Of a stretch of DNA of 64,000 bases, positions 35,177-44,433 are shown piece after piece (position 1 is the stretch's first letter; each line of letters starts with the position of its first letter). This stretch comes from CAIVVT01 sp052145115 (lineage in GTDB: Bacteria; Acidobacteriota; Terriglobia; Bryobacterales; Bryobacteraceae), in contig JBKQPG010000045.1 in the NCBI GenBank assembly GCA_052145115.1, positions 24,722 to 88,721 on the forward strand, written 5' to 3'. The notes beneath the pieces are model-generated. The model did no database searches and had not been told where the DNA came from. It saw only the letters and a program-made list of their open reading frames with translations. Made by a program: the position numbers and the translations under genes.

Positions 35177-35376
35177 CCGCCTGATGCCCCATCCTCGACC
35201 GACGATGATCGCATTATTATAACCGTCGCGCCAGTCCACCACAAATAATAAAATCTATCCTGCTTATTTCACTCGAAAGGCCCATCGCCGCCGGCTCTGC
35301 GACCCGGCTTCGCCCCACCGCCGGCTCCGGTGGCCCCAGCGGGTATGCTGAGAGAGGAGGAGCAGATCCTGGAATC

Positions 35377-35913
35377 ATGCGTGTCATAGGAGGAGAATTC
35401 CGCAGCCGCAAGCTTAAGGCTCCCGCGGGCGACTCCATTCGCCCCACCCCCGACCGACTGCGCGAGGCGCTGTTCAACATCCTGGCTCCGCGCATCGCGG
35501 GACAGGTCTTCCTCGATGCATATGCCGGCAGCGGCTCAGTCGGCATCGAGGCGCTGAGCCGAGGCGCGCGGCGGGTCATCTTCATTGAGAAAAGCCGGGC
35601 GGCGTTGCGCTTACTGCGGGACAACATCGCCAGCCTGGGCATCCAGGAGCGCTGCGAAGTCCACTCCGAAAGCGCCGCCACCATCATCACCCGCTTTGAT
35701 GCGGAGATTGTGTTCCTCGATCCGCCTTACCCCCGGGAAATGGAGTACGTGCGCTGCCTGGAGGCGTTGGGTGCGCACCCCAAACCGTTGGTCCTGGTGC
35801 AGCACACCTCGAAATTCACCACTCACTTGGCAGAACGCTATGGCGCATTGCAGCGCGTCCGCCTGGTGAGCCAGGGCGATAATTCGCTCAGCTTCTACGA
35901 GCCCAGAGTGTAG
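35377..35913 (+). CDS. rsmD: 16S rRNA (guanine(966)-N(2))-methyltransferase RsmD
   Basis: This 178-aa Rossmann methyltransferase modifies G966 of 16S rRNA. The N-terminal signature MRVIGGEFRSRKL..PTPDRLREALFNIL, the SAM-binding LDAYAGSGSVGIEALSRGA and the catalytic DPPY are all present. The length is normal. GAGGAGGAG lies about 13 bp upstream of the ATG. Confidence 0.96.
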   Translation: MRVIGGEFRSRKLKAPAGDSIRPTPDRLREALFNILAPRIAGQVFLDAYAGSGSVGIEALSRGARRVIFIEKSRAALRLLRDNIASLGIQERCEVHSESAATIITRFDAEIVFLDPPYPREMEYVRCLEALGAHPKPLVLVQHTSKFTTHLAERYGALQRVRLVSQGDNSLSFYEPRV

Positions 35914-36221
35914 CGCCGCGCGCCCCGCAGCGAGATCGGGCCAGAGCGCGGCGGGATCCTGTCCCGGCACCCTTTCTCCACGACCGGAATTGCGCTACCA
36001 TGGGTTCCCGGCGGGGTGCGGGAAGTCGGCTCAGTTTCTCCGCTGCAGCGGGTAGCTTTTCGCGGCCCGAATGGCCGCTGACGTGCCTGTTAAGGGTCGA
36101 AGCGAGGTCCAAACCTATGCAAACCGTTGCAGTGCCTGGGTCGGCTCCGGATCCGGGGCAGCGAGTCCGCCCACTTTCTGGACATTATTGTCTACTTCGT
36201 GGACATATTGGCTCCAAGCGA

Positions 36222-36920
36222 ATGCCCTGGGTTCTCCTGTTGGCAGCCGCGTTCGTGCCGGCGACAGCGCAGCCAGCCAAGGACGATGCCAAGAGCGCGG
36301 ACGTCACGCAGCAGATTCTGATCACCGTCGAGCGCGAGACCCCGCAGGGTTGGCAGGTCATCGACCCGGCCATGGTTCTGGACAGCGGCGCGCGGCTGCG
36401 TTTCCGCTTCAAGTCGAGTTTCCCCGGTTATCTTTATGTGATGAACCAGGGCAGCTCGGGCGCCTATCTGACCGTCTTTCCGGGTTCCGATTCGGGCGCC
36501 GACAATCGCGTCCTGCCCGGTCAGGAGATGATGGTGCCGCAGACTGAGGGCGTCTTCCGCGTCTCCGGTCCGAGCGGGTACGACGTGTTGTACTGGGTGC
36601 TGGCGCCGGCGCGCATGACCGCCGGAGCGAATTCCAACTACCGCCCGCTGCCCGCTCCGCCGCGGCCCGGCTCCAAGCTTAGCTCTCTCACGCCGCGCTG
36701 CGACGATTCAATGTTCCGCGCCCGCGGCGATTGCGTCGACCTCGACGCCGGGGTCCAGAAGGTGGAGAATCCGGAGAAGCTGCCGGCCAACGTGAGCCAG
36801 GCGCCGGGGTTGCAGGCGCGCGACCTCGTTTTCGATAAAGGCAAGGATGTAAGCGTCGTGACGGTTCCGGCCAAGCCGACTGGCCCGGTGGTTTACGAGA
36901 TGCGGATTGCCCATAAGTGA
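36222..36920 (+). CDS. Exported DUF4384-domain protein
   Basis: This 232-aa protein has a signal peptide (MPWVLLLAAAFVPATA) and one DUF4384 domain (about 60-165) with LRFRFKSSFPGYLYVMNQGS and LTVFPGSD. This domain is often encoded beside or within caspase-like and TPR proteins of the cell envelope, and here it precedes a caspase-PEGA-TPR gene by 5 bp. I start at ATG 36222; the ORF runs back to 36000, but the upstream part has no signal and poor coding character. The pair probably works in one envelope-associated complex. Confidence 0.78.
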   Translation: MPWVLLLAAAFVPATAQPAKDDAKSADVTQQILITVERETPQGWQVIDPAMVLDSGARLRFRFKSSFPGYLYVMNQGSSGAYLTVFPGSDSGADNRVLPGQEMMVPQTEGVFRVSGPSGYDVLYWVLAPARMTAGANSNYRPLPAPPRPGSKLSSLTPRCDDSMFRARGDCVDLDAGVQKVENPEKLPANVSQAPGLQARDLVFDKGKDVSVVTVPAKPTGPVVYEMRIAHK

Positions 36921-36925
36921 ACGCC

Positions 36926-39001
36926 ATGAGAAAACTGACATTGCTCCTGGTCGCCGGCCTGGCCGCCCTGGCTCAGACCGCCCCTACCCCGCCCGCCAAG
37001 CAGGAACGGGACCTGCAGTTTGAGGCTGCCAAGAAAGCGCCCGCCAAGGCCACCGTCGCGCCGGTCATCCCGCGCAGCTACGCGCTGGTGGTGGGCATCG
37101 CCCAATACAAGAGTCTGCCGCCCGCGGCCCAGCTCAAGTACCCCGAGCGCGACGCCGAGGCCATTTACTCGATTCTGATCAGCCCCGAAGGCGGCAATTT
37201 CAAGGCCGAGAACGTCCACATGCTCTCCGGCCCGAAAGCCACTCTGGCCAACCTGCGCCACGAACTCGAAGAGTGGCTCCCCTCGGTTTCCAAGGACGAC
37301 GACCGCGTGCTGATCTACTTCGCCGGCCACGGCTTCGTCAAAGGCGGCCGCGCCTATCTGGCGCCCTACGACATCCGCCCCGACGACATCCCCTCCACTG
37401 GTTATCCGATGGACCAGCTCGGCCAGGTCTTCGGCACCCAGATCAAGGGCAAATGGAAGGTCCTGCTGACCGACTCCTGCCACTCGGGCGCGATCACGCC
37501 GGTGGACGACAACGCCGTGCTGAGCCGCCACCTGATGGACCTCAACAAGAGCGTCTTCTCCCTGACCGCCAGCCGCGATCGCGAGCGCAGCTATGAAAGC
37601 GACCAGTGGGGCGGCGGCCACGGCATCTTCACCTACTATGTGGTGCGCGGGCTGGAGGGTTATGCCGACGAATCGGGCGACGGCATCGTCACCGCCGACG
37701 AGCTGGCCGAGTACGTCCGCCGCAACGTCCGCGAAGCCACCAACGGCGGCCAGAATCCGACCTCCGACCGCGGCAGCTTCGACAGCGACATGCTGCTGGC
37801 CTACCTGCCCTCCGGCGTGAGTCCTGGTGCGCCCCCGCCGGCCAAGTACGGCACGCTGGTCATCGAGTCCAACATGGACGGCGTGGAGGTCTTCGTCAAC
37901 GGCAAGTCGGTCGGCGTCGTCGATAAGAGCAAGCCGCTCAGCCTGCCCGGCCTGACGCCCGGCGCGGTCACCATCAAGGCCGTGAAGATGGGCTACGAGC
38001 CCGACGGCCCGCGCGATGAGATGATCTATCCCGGCCAGGAGACCACCGTCAGCGTGAAGATCGTCATTCCGCGGCGCCGCCAGAAGGCCGCGGTCGAGCA
38101 GTTCGATCGCGGCATGGAGCTGTACAACAAGGGCACGCCCGAGGCGTATAAGAAATCGATCGACGAGTTCGAGGCGGCCTTCCGGACCGACCCCACTTAC
38201 AGCCAGGCGGCGCTGTACCAGGCGCGCGTCTACCAGGCGCTGTTCGACCTGGATAACGCGCGAATGTGGGCCAAGAAGGCCATCGAGATCGACCCCGATT
38301 ACATGGACGCCCGCGCCGCTTACGGCGGCATCCTGCTCGACGTCGGCGACTACGACGAGGCGGTCCGCCAGTTCAATGTGGTCACCCAGCGCGACCGCTC
38401 CAACCAGGTCGCGCTGTATCTGCAGGCGCGCACGTACTTCATGAAGGAGATGTACCCGCAGTCGGTGGATTCGGCCCGCGCGGCGATCGCGATCGCGCCA
38501 AACAACGGCGAGGCCCATCTGTGGCTGGCCGAGAGCCTGCGTCATCTCAAGCAGTTCGACGACTCTTCGCGCGAGTACAAGAAGTACCTCGAACTCAGCA
38601 ATTTCGATCCCAGCGCGGCCGGCAAGGCGGGGTACTATTTCACCCTGGCCGCCTTCGGCGTGGGCACGAAAAAGCGCGCCGCGCAGCGCGACATCTGGAA
38701 GGAACAGCGCTATATCGCCAACTTCGGGCTGTGCGAAAACGCCAAGAACCAGGGCCGCTACGGGGAAGCCATCGGGTACTGCCGCGAAGCCCTGCGATAC
38801 GATCCCGAGGATGCCTTCACGTTTTATGAACTGGGGCTGGCGTATGAATTTCAGGCCCGCGAAACCGGCACCATCGAACTGCTCGCCGCCGCCCGCACGA
38901 GCTTCAGCAAGATGCTCAACCTCAACTCCGACCTGGCCGAATCCGACATCGCCCGCAAGAACATCGCCACCATCGACGCCTACCTGCGCGACAACCGTTA
39001 G
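36926..39001 (+). CDS. Secreted caspase-like (C14) peptidase with EF-hand, PEGA and TPR domains
   Basis: This 691-aa protein has a signal peptide (MRKLTLLLVAGLAALAQ), a caspase-fold domain with catalytic His in YFAGHGFV (about 131) and Cys in LLTDSCHSGA (about 183), and an EF-hand-type loop DESGDGIVTADE (about 248-260). A PEGA domain follows (about 305-380; VIESNMDGVEVFVNGKSVG), then 6-8 TPR-like helices to the end. Both catalytic residues and all Ca ligands of the loop are intact, so Ca-dependent activity like that of metacaspases is plausible. A GTG at 36917 overlapping the previous stop is an alternative start. It forms an operon with the DUF4384 gene. Confidence 0.9.
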   Translation: MRKLTLLLVAGLAALAQTAPTPPAKQERDLQFEAAKKAPAKATVAPVIPRSYALVVGIAQYKSLPPAAQLKYPERDAEAIYSILISPEGGNFKAENVHMLSGPKATLANLRHELEEWLPSVSKDDDRVLIYFAGHGFVKGGRAYLAPYDIRPDDIPSTGYPMDQLGQVFGTQIKGKWKVLLTDSCHSGAITPVDDNAVLSRHLMDLNKSVFSLTASRDRERSYESDQWGGGHGIFTYYVVRGLEGYADESGDGIVTADELAEYVRRNVREATNGGQNPTSDRGSFDSDMLLAYLPSGVSPGAPPPAKYGTLVIESNMDGVEVFVNGKSVGVVDKSKPLSLPGLTPGAVTIKAVKMGYEPDGPRDEMIYPGQETTVSVKIVIPRRRQKAAVEQFDRGMELYNKGTPEAYKKSIDEFEAAFRTDPTYSQAALYQARVYQALFDLDNARMWAKKAIEIDPDYMDARAAYGGILLDVGDYDEAVRQFNVVTQRDRSNQVALYLQARTYFMKEMYPQSVDSARAAIAIAPNNGEAHLWLAESLRHLKQFDDSSREYKKYLELSNFDPSAAGKAGYYFTLAAFGVGTKKRAAQRDIWKEQRYIANFGLCENAKNQGRYGEAIGYCREALRYDPEDAFTFYELGLAYEFQARETGTIELLAAARTSFSKMLNLNSDLAESDIARKNIATIDAYLRDNR

Positions 39002-39127
39002 CCGCCCGTGGTTGATATTCCGCCCGTCCGGTTCTCCCCCGAGTCCCCCTTCTTCTGGCCCCTCCCTGGCCGCCGCCCCTGCAAACACAAGCCCATGCCG
39101 CGTGGCACACTGGCGTTGAGAGAACCT

Positions 39128-39514
39128 ATGCCGATCTTCATCGTTCAACTTGGGAACCCGCGCCAGCCCGGCGAGGGTCCGCGGCTGGGCACGGTACGGC
39201 GGCCTCCGCGCGGCGTTCCGAAGTCTGACTTCGCCCGGCTGGACTACTATGACGTCTGGTTTCCGAACCTGTCGCCCAGCGCCGAACTGGTGCAAGAAGC
39301 GCTGCACGCGGCAGATGAGCGGGCGTGGGCCGCATTCACCCGTAAGTTCCGCCGCGAGATGAGCGCCCCCGACCGCAGCCGCGAACTCGACCTGCTGGCG
39401 GCGCTGTCGCATCACACGAATCTGTCGCTGGGCTGCTACTGCCAGGACGAGAGGCGCTGCCACCGCTCGGTGTTGCGGGAGCTTCTGGTGGAGCGCGGCG
39501 CGGACATCGTCTGA
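39128..39514 (+). CDS. DUF488-family protein
   Basis: This 128-aa cytoplasmic protein has the family end motif LGCYCQDERRCHRSVLRELL, with a C-x-C and a CHR cluster that could bind metal or form a redox centre. The middle reads YYDVWFPNLSPS and FRREMSAP, typical of DUF488. I start at ATG 39128 (MPIFIVQLGN); the ORF reaches back to 39008 without a good start. The function of the family is unknown. Confidence 0.8.
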   Translation: MPIFIVQLGNPRQPGEGPRLGTVRRPPRGVPKSDFARLDYYDVWFPNLSPSAELVQEALHAADERAWAAFTRKFRREMSAPDRSRELDLLAALSHHTNLSLGCYCQDERRCHRSVLRELLVERGADIV

Positions 39515-39623
39515 GAGCGGCCCTGCGCCGCGCCAGGGTCCCGCCCGTTGCGCCGCCAGCGGCTCGAGAGTCCCCGCCGTGCGCTGGCAACCGACCCTCG
39601 ATTATGCTAGCTTTTTAGCAGAA

Positions 39624-40286
39624 ATGCGCTCTTTTCCCGCCTTGAGAACCGGTCTGCTGATCGCCGCTCTCGGCCTTTCGCTGGCGGCGCAAACCACGCC
39701 CGCCGGGGAGCCGCAGACGGAATCCAAGGGCCTGCCCCCGCGCGCGGCGCCGGCCGATTATCAGGCCCATGCCCAGGTCGGCACGGTGACGCTGGCGGCC
39801 GAGTTCGCGCGCCACACGGTACCCACGATGGAACGGCCCTTTAACGACGAAGATTATGTGGCGGTCGAAGTCGGGCTGTTCGGCCCCGCGGGCGCGCGGG
39901 CCAGAATTTCAGCCGACGACTTCTCGCTGCGCGTCAATGGCAAAAAGACGCCCCTGCCGAGCCGGCAATTCGAGCTGGTCCGTAGTTCTCTCAAGGATCC
40001 CGAATGGCAGCCGCCGGATGAGGGCGAGAAGAAGTCCAAGGGCGGCATCAGCACCGGCGGCAGCGGCAACGGGGACCCTCCGCCTACGCCCGCCCATATG
40101 CCCTTCGAGATGCAGCGCGCCATGGAACTGCTGGTGAAAAAGGCTGCGCTGCCCGAGGGCGACCGCGCCCTGCCCCAGGCTGGAGTGCTGTTTTTCAACT
40201 ACCGCGGCAAGACCACAGCCATCCGTTCGCTCGAGCTGATTTACGAAGGGCCGGTTGGCAAAGCCTCCCTCACGCTGCAGCCATAG
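39624..40286 (+). CDS. Exported protein of unknown function
   Basis: This 220-aa protein has a signal peptide (FPALRTGLLIAALGLSLAAQ). The mature part has a predicted beta domain (YVAVEVGLFGPAGARARISADDFSLRVNGKK), a Gly-rich linker (GGISTGGSGNGDPPP) and a C-terminal strand pair ending ELIYEGPVGKASLTL. No family is recognised. I start at ATG 39624. It is convergent with the glucoamylase-fold gene, 34 bp away. Confidence 0.65.
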   Translation: MRSFPALRTGLLIAALGLSLAAQTTPAGEPQTESKGLPPRAAPADYQAHAQVGTVTLAAEFARHTVPTMERPFNDEDYVAVEVGLFGPAGARARISADDFSLRVNGKKTPLPSRQFELVRSSLKDPEWQPPDEGEKKSKGGISTGGSGNGDPPPTPAHMPFEMQRAMELLVKKAALPEGDRALPQAGVLFFNYRGKTTAIRSLELIYEGPVGKASLTLQP

Positions 40287-40320
40287 CCTGAGCCCGCCCG
40301 CCTGCGGCGCCACTCCGCGC

Positions 40321-42498
40321 TCAGTTGTGGAACGACACCACGCCGCCTTCGAAATCGGCGCCCAGCCTGACTGCGCCATCTTTCGCGGTCTTGATGCGCC
40401 GCCCATTGACGACCGCGAATCGGAACGGGCCGGCCGCGGGAATCTCCAGCCGCAAGCGCCCGGCCCGGAATCGCACGTCAGCGCGCACCGGCGGGCTGCC
40501 CGCATACAGCGCCGGTCTCAGCGCCACGGCCCGCTCCTCGAAACGAATTCCGAGCAGGTGTCGCACGATGAACAGGCTGATCTCGGCCGAACTCCAGGGC
40601 AGAATGCCCGCCGTGGCGGCTTGTGAGCGTACCAGCGGAATCTCCTCGAACCACGCTCCCGCCCGCCCGCCCTGGACCGTATTGAGCCACTCCAGCGTCC
40701 GCCGGCTGCGATCCAGCAGGCCCGCCTCGTGCTGCGCGCGCAGGATAAAACAGCTGGCGAAGCTCCACGGGCCCGGCTGATCCACCTGGCCGCTGGAATG
40801 ATAGCGTTCATAGCCGCCGCCAAACCAGCGCGCACTCCACAGTTTTTCCAGCTCGTCGAGCGTGTTGCGCGCCAGCTCCGATCGTGGATCCACGATGCCC
40901 AGAGCGATCGGCAGCGCCATGCTGGCGTCCGGCTCGGCCAGATGGACCTGTTCCGTTTTCATCGGTACGTCGTTCGCCGATGCGGGAAATCGAATGAAGC
41001 GCTCCCACTCGCCGCTCACCGCGCGCCGTTTGATCAGCCGCCCCTGCTCGACCAGCGCGAACTTCGGATCGGACAGCATCGCGTTCTGAATGCGATCCGC
41101 CTCGCTGCGCCAGCGTGCGGCGCGATCGGCTGCGCCGAGCGGATCGGCCAGAGCCGCGGCGTCCCTCAGGCCGAGGATCACATAGGTTTGATACGCCAGT
41201 TCGCAGCCATCATCGAGCGTGCGTTCCCAGAATTCCCGGCGATTGTGCAGCATCCCGCTGGCGTGGCGGAACTCGGGGCGCAATGGCCGCTCGATCAGGG
41301 CCAGCAGTTTGGTCCGATATTGGCGAATCAGAGCATCGTCGCCGCTCCAGTCGCGATACGACCGCAACGCGTGGATCAGCTCGCCCATTTGATCGAACTG
41401 TTCGCGGTCGGGCTCCGCAAAGATGCTCCCGATCATGGTCTTGCCGTCGGCATTGACCATGCTTTCCAGGATGTGCACAAACCCATTCCGGGCCAGTTCG
41501 AAATACCCGGCGTGAATCAGGCCCAGCAGCGTATTGGATGTGTCCCGCACCCACTGCGCGCCGTATTCGAAAATGCCCGCGTCCATCACTCCGTTGTCAG
41601 CCACCATGGCGGGCAGTCCGAATCGGGCTTTGTAGAAAACTTCGCGGACCGTCGCATCCTCCGACGCCAGGGTCGCGCCGGCCGCCCAGCCGGCGCGGGT
41701 CCGCTCGAGCGCCGGGCTCAGATCGCCCAGTTGTTCCGGCCACGGGTCCTCGGGCAGGATCCCGGCCCATAAGAACGTGTCCACGCTCAGCGATTCACCG
41801 AGGGGAATGGTCAGCGGACCGATTTCCAGATCCGCCTGCTCCGGATGGAGTTTGCTCGGGGCGGAGGCGGCGCATGTCACGGCCAGACGCGCGTGAGCAT
41901 TGTCCTGAATCAACCAGCCGTCGCGCGCGCGACAGGGGCCGGATGGCAGCGACAGCCGCACATTCACTGCTTCCGCGCCGCCCAGATTCCGCGAGGACAG
42001 CGTGATGCGTCTGACAAAGACTCCCGCATCCTGCAACGCAAACAGATCTTCGCTGACCAGCAGTCCGCCCGCCCACCACTCCGCTCGCACCGCCGGAATG
42101 CCGTCCAGCACCACCCAGCGCGTCTGCGTCTCATGTCCCAGCGCGGTGAACGCGAAGCCGCCCAGCAGCACCTCCAGGGCGCTTCTGACGAACCCCGTTC
42201 CGGCGCCGAAGTTGAGCCCATTCTCCTTGCGCGCCGTCTGCCTGTTGTCGCGCGCATCGAAAGCCAGCCACAAAAACGCCGGCGCCAGGTCAACCTGGTC
42301 CGCCTGCGCGATCAGGCGGATGCCCCCGCTGCGAAGAACAAAATACTCACGCCCCTGCACGAACGCGCGCTTCAGATACGCCAGGTCGCAACTCTGTGCC
42401 GCCTGCGCGCCCGCAGCCTGTGCGCCGGCCGGTATCCCCGCGGACGTCGCCGCCGCCGCTCCAACCCGTGTCAAAAACTGGCGCCGGTTGGAACTCAT
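40321..42498 (-). CDS. Tat-exported (alpha/alpha)6-barrel glycosidase-like protein
   Basis: This 725-aa protein has a twin-arginine signal (SSNRRQFLTRVG, then Ala-rich core). Residues 30-270 form an N-terminal beta-sandwich. From about 280 a six-hairpin helical barrel of glucoamylase type follows, with YGAQWVRDTSNTLLGLIHAG, a Glu/Asp-rich EPDREQFDQMGEL segment and PGPWSFASCFILRAQ. A short C-terminal beta domain has LRLEIPAAGPFRFAVVNG. The catalytic acid is not certain from sequence alone. The start overlaps the murB stop by 4 bp (ATGA), which couples it to cell-wall synthesis by position, though a functional link is not shown. Confidence 0.75.
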   Translation of the reverse strand: MSSNRRQFLTRVGAAAATSAGIPAGAQAAGAQAAQSCDLAYLKRAFVQGREYFVLRSGGIRLIAQADQVDLAPAFLWLAFDARDNRQTARKENGLNFGAGTGFVRSALEVLLGGFAFTALGHETQTRWVVLDGIPAVRAEWWAGGLLVSEDLFALQDAGVFVRRITLSSRNLGGAEAVNVRLSLPSGPCRARDGWLIQDNAHARLAVTCAASAPSKLHPEQADLEIGPLTIPLGESLSVDTFLWAGILPEDPWPEQLGDLSPALERTRAGWAAGATLASEDATVREVFYKARFGLPAMVADNGVMDAGIFEYGAQWVRDTSNTLLGLIHAGYFELARNGFVHILESMVNADGKTMIGSIFAEPDREQFDQMGELIHALRSYRDWSGDDALIRQYRTKLLALIERPLRPEFRHASGMLHNRREFWERTLDDGCELAYQTYVILGLRDAAALADPLGAADRAARWRSEADRIQNAMLSDPKFALVEQGRLIKRRAVSGEWERFIRFPASANDVPMKTEQVHLAEPDASMALPIALGIVDPRSELARNTLDELEKLWSARWFGGGYERYHSSGQVDQPGPWSFASCFILRAQHEAGLLDRSRRTLEWLNTVQGGRAGAWFEEIPLVRSQAATAGILPWSSAEISLFIVRHLLGIRFEERAVALRPALYAGSPPVRADVRFRAGRLRLEIPAAGPFRFAVVNGRRIKTAKDGAVRLGADFEGGVVSFHN

Positions 42499-43520
42499 GG
42501 CTCCTCGCTTCCCAAATCGTTGTCGAAGCCCAGGAACTGCACTTCTGCTTCGAGTTGCAGCCCGAACCTCGCCTCGACGCGCCGTTTCAGCTCGCCGATC
42601 AGCCAGCGCACCTCCCGCGCGCTGCCCGTTCCGTCGTTGTAAATAAGGTTGGCGTGGTAGTCGGCCACATGGATGCCGCCGCTCTTCATTCCGCGGCCGT
42701 CGGCTTGATCCAGGAACCAGGCCGCAGGAACCTTCCCCTTTTTCACCACGCTCTCCGGCACTTGTGATCGCACCGTCTCCGGCAGTTCGTCCAGGATCAG
42801 GTTCTTGAAGATGCTGCCGGCGCAGCGCATTTCAGGCGGATATTTGCGATTGCGCGTGGCCAGGAGTTCGTCCGCCGAGGCCTTCAACGCGTCCGCGTCG
42901 CCATTGCGGAGGCCGAAAACCGCCTCCAGAATCAGCCACTCCTTCTGCCGCTTGAAGACGCTGTCGCGGTAGCGGAATGCGCACTCCGCACGCTCCAGCC
43001 GCCGTACCCGTTCCCCGTCGAAAATGCGCACGCTTTCGAGCGTGTCCGAGATCGACTGGCCGTAGGCTCCCGCGTTGCCGTAAATGGCGCCGCCGGTGAA
43101 GCCGGGAATACCGGTCATGCGCTCGAGGCCTTCCAGACCGTGGCCGATCGCGAAATCGACGACGCTCTGGAGCGGCGCGCCGGCTTGCGCCTGCACTCGT
43201 TCGCCGTCGCGAGACAGCGCCGCGCCTCGGAAGCGCAGTACGACGCCCGAGTAGCCGCTATCGCTGACAATCAGGTTCGTGCCGCCGCCGATCACGGTCC
43301 AGGCGATGCCGCTCGCGCCGAGCATCCTCAGCGCCTCGACAAAGGCCGGCTCGCTTGCGGTGTCGGCCAGGATTGCGGCCGGGCCGCCCAGGCCAAAACG
43401 AGTGTGATGAGCGAGCGGCTCGTCCGGGAATAGCGCCAGGCCCTCGATGCCGGCCAGGCGTGCGGCCATCTCCTTCATTTCCACAGCCTGGGAAACCACT
43501 TCGCCGGAAGGGTCGTTCAT
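42495..43520 (-). CDS. murB: UDP-N-acetylenolpyruvoylglucosamine reductase
   Basis: This 341-aa FAD enzyme reduces enolpyruvyl-UDP-GlcNAc to UDP-MurNAc. The FAD site VIGGGTNLIVSD and PGFTGGAIYGNAGAYGQ is present. The catalytic Ser is in CAGSIFKN and the C-terminal Glu in LQLEAEVQFLG. The end VKKGKVPAAWFLDQAD..G..V is the type II-like layout. It lies outside any mur/fts cluster. Confidence 0.95.
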   Translation of the reverse strand: MNDPSGEVVSQAVEMKEMAARLAGIEGLALFPDEPLAHHTRFGLGGPAAILADTASEPAFVEALRMLGASGIAWTVIGGGTNLIVSDSGYSGVVLRFRGAALSRDGERVQAQAGAPLQSVVDFAIGHGLEGLERMTGIPGFTGGAIYGNAGAYGQSISDTLESVRIFDGERVRRLERAECAFRYRDSVFKRQKEWLILEAVFGLRNGDADALKASADELLATRNRKYPPEMRCAGSIFKNLILDELPETVRSQVPESVVKKGKVPAAWFLDQADGRGMKSGGIHVADYHANLIYNDGTGSAREVRWLIGELKRRVEARFGLQLEAEVQFLGFDNDLGSEEP

Positions 43521-43549
43521 TCTAATCTGAGTCTAGGCGGTGTAAGGAA

Positions 43550-44281
43550 ATGAAGTCCACGTTCGGCGGGTTTCCCAAGCAGATGCTGACGTTTTTTCGC
43601 GGCTTGCGAAAGCATAACAATCGCGACTGGTTCGAGGCGCATCGCGAGACCTACGAGCAGTGCGTGAAAGCGCCGATGGAGGAGCTGACGGTGCTGGTGA
43701 TGGCCGAGGTGATGCGCTTCGCGCCGGCGTATGCCGGGCAGCCCAAGAAGGCCATCTTCCGCCTGCACCGCGATACGCGCTTCAGCAACGACAAGACGCC
43801 TTATAAGACGCACACGGGCGCGCTGCTGCGGCGGGCCGACCTGCCCAAGAACGAAGCCGCGGGCTTCTATTTCGCGGTTTCGGACCGCTGCGTCGAGGTC
43901 GCCGCAGGCTGCTACATGCCGCTGCCGGAGCAGTTGCGCCTGATCCGCGCGCACATCGTGGAGCATGGGCCGCGATTCTTGAAATTGATCCGCAACCGCG
44001 CTCTTGTGGCTTCGTTTGGCGAACTGCGGGGCGAGCGGCTGAGCCGGCCGCCAAAAGGCTACTGCGCCGAGATGCCCGGGGTCGAGCCGGTGCTGGAATA
44101 CGTCAAGTGCAAGCAGTGGTATCACTATGTCGAACTGGAGGCGGACTTGGCCTTGAGCGGGAACGTGCTGGAGGAAGTGATCACGCGTTTCCGCAAGGCG
44201 CTGCCGGTGGTGGAATTCTTCAACGAACCACTGCTGGCCAGCGCCAAGAAGAACGCGCCTTTAACCACCGGTTGGTTCTGA
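43550..44281 (+). CDS. DUF2461 (TIGR02453) family protein
   Basis: This 243-aa cytoplasmic protein begins with FGGFPKQMLTFFRGLRKHNNRDWFEAH and contains FRLHRDTRFSNDKTPYKTH, the signature of the family. The C-terminus is FNEPLLASAKKNAPLTTGWF. The function is unknown. The last 98 bp and the following ~120 bp are duplicated at 45360-45571 on the far side of a methyltransferase gene. Confidence 0.88.
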   Translation: MKSTFGGFPKQMLTFFRGLRKHNNRDWFEAHRETYEQCVKAPMEELTVLVMAEVMRFAPAYAGQPKKAIFRLHRDTRFSNDKTPYKTHTGALLRRADLPKNEAAGFYFAVSDRCVEVAAGCYMPLPEQLRLIRAHIVEHGPRFLKLIRNRALVASFGELRGERLSRPPKGYCAEMPGVEPVLEYVKCKQWYHYVELEADLALSGNVLEEVITRFRKALPVVEFFNEPLLASAKKNAPLTTGWF

Positions 44282-44404
44282 CAAGACGGGCTGGGGCGGG
44301 CGCCCCCCAACGGCCGATTTCGGTCGTTTGAGCCCTGTGCGCGGCGGGCTAGGGATGCGCGAACTCGCGGGCGCGGGATCAGTTCGCGGCACACCTGGTC
44401 CGGG
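44184..44404 (+). repeat. Direct repeat L: copy of the DUF2461/NapH-like convergent junction
   Basis: The last 98 bp of DUF2461 plus ~120 bp downstream match 45360-45571 collinearly: the coding part aligns without gaps through ...TTGGTTCTGA / ...CTGGTTCTGA, and the outer part shares GGGATCAGTTCGCGG.ACACCTG. A hairpin with arms ACGGCCGA/TCGGTCGT at 44310-44327 followed by TTT is the likely DUF2461 terminator. Together with copy R it brackets about 955 bp holding the methyltransferase gene. Confidence 0.8.
44337..44404 (-). pseudogene. Decayed 3' fragment of the NapH-like ferredoxin gene
   Basis: Reading the minus strand this fragment encodes PDQVCRELIP, matching PDQVYRELIP at the end of the intact gene at 45515, then loses frame through a net 2-bp deletion before the stop. 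It is a remnant without start. Confidence 0.7.
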
Positions 44405-44433
44405 ACACATCAGGACGTCCCCTTTCCCCTGCG

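Noticed and set aside
36893..39463. Minus-strand ORF of 856 codons opposite the caspase gene
   Set aside because: It is antisense to a gene with intact catalytic motifs and shows no family signature.
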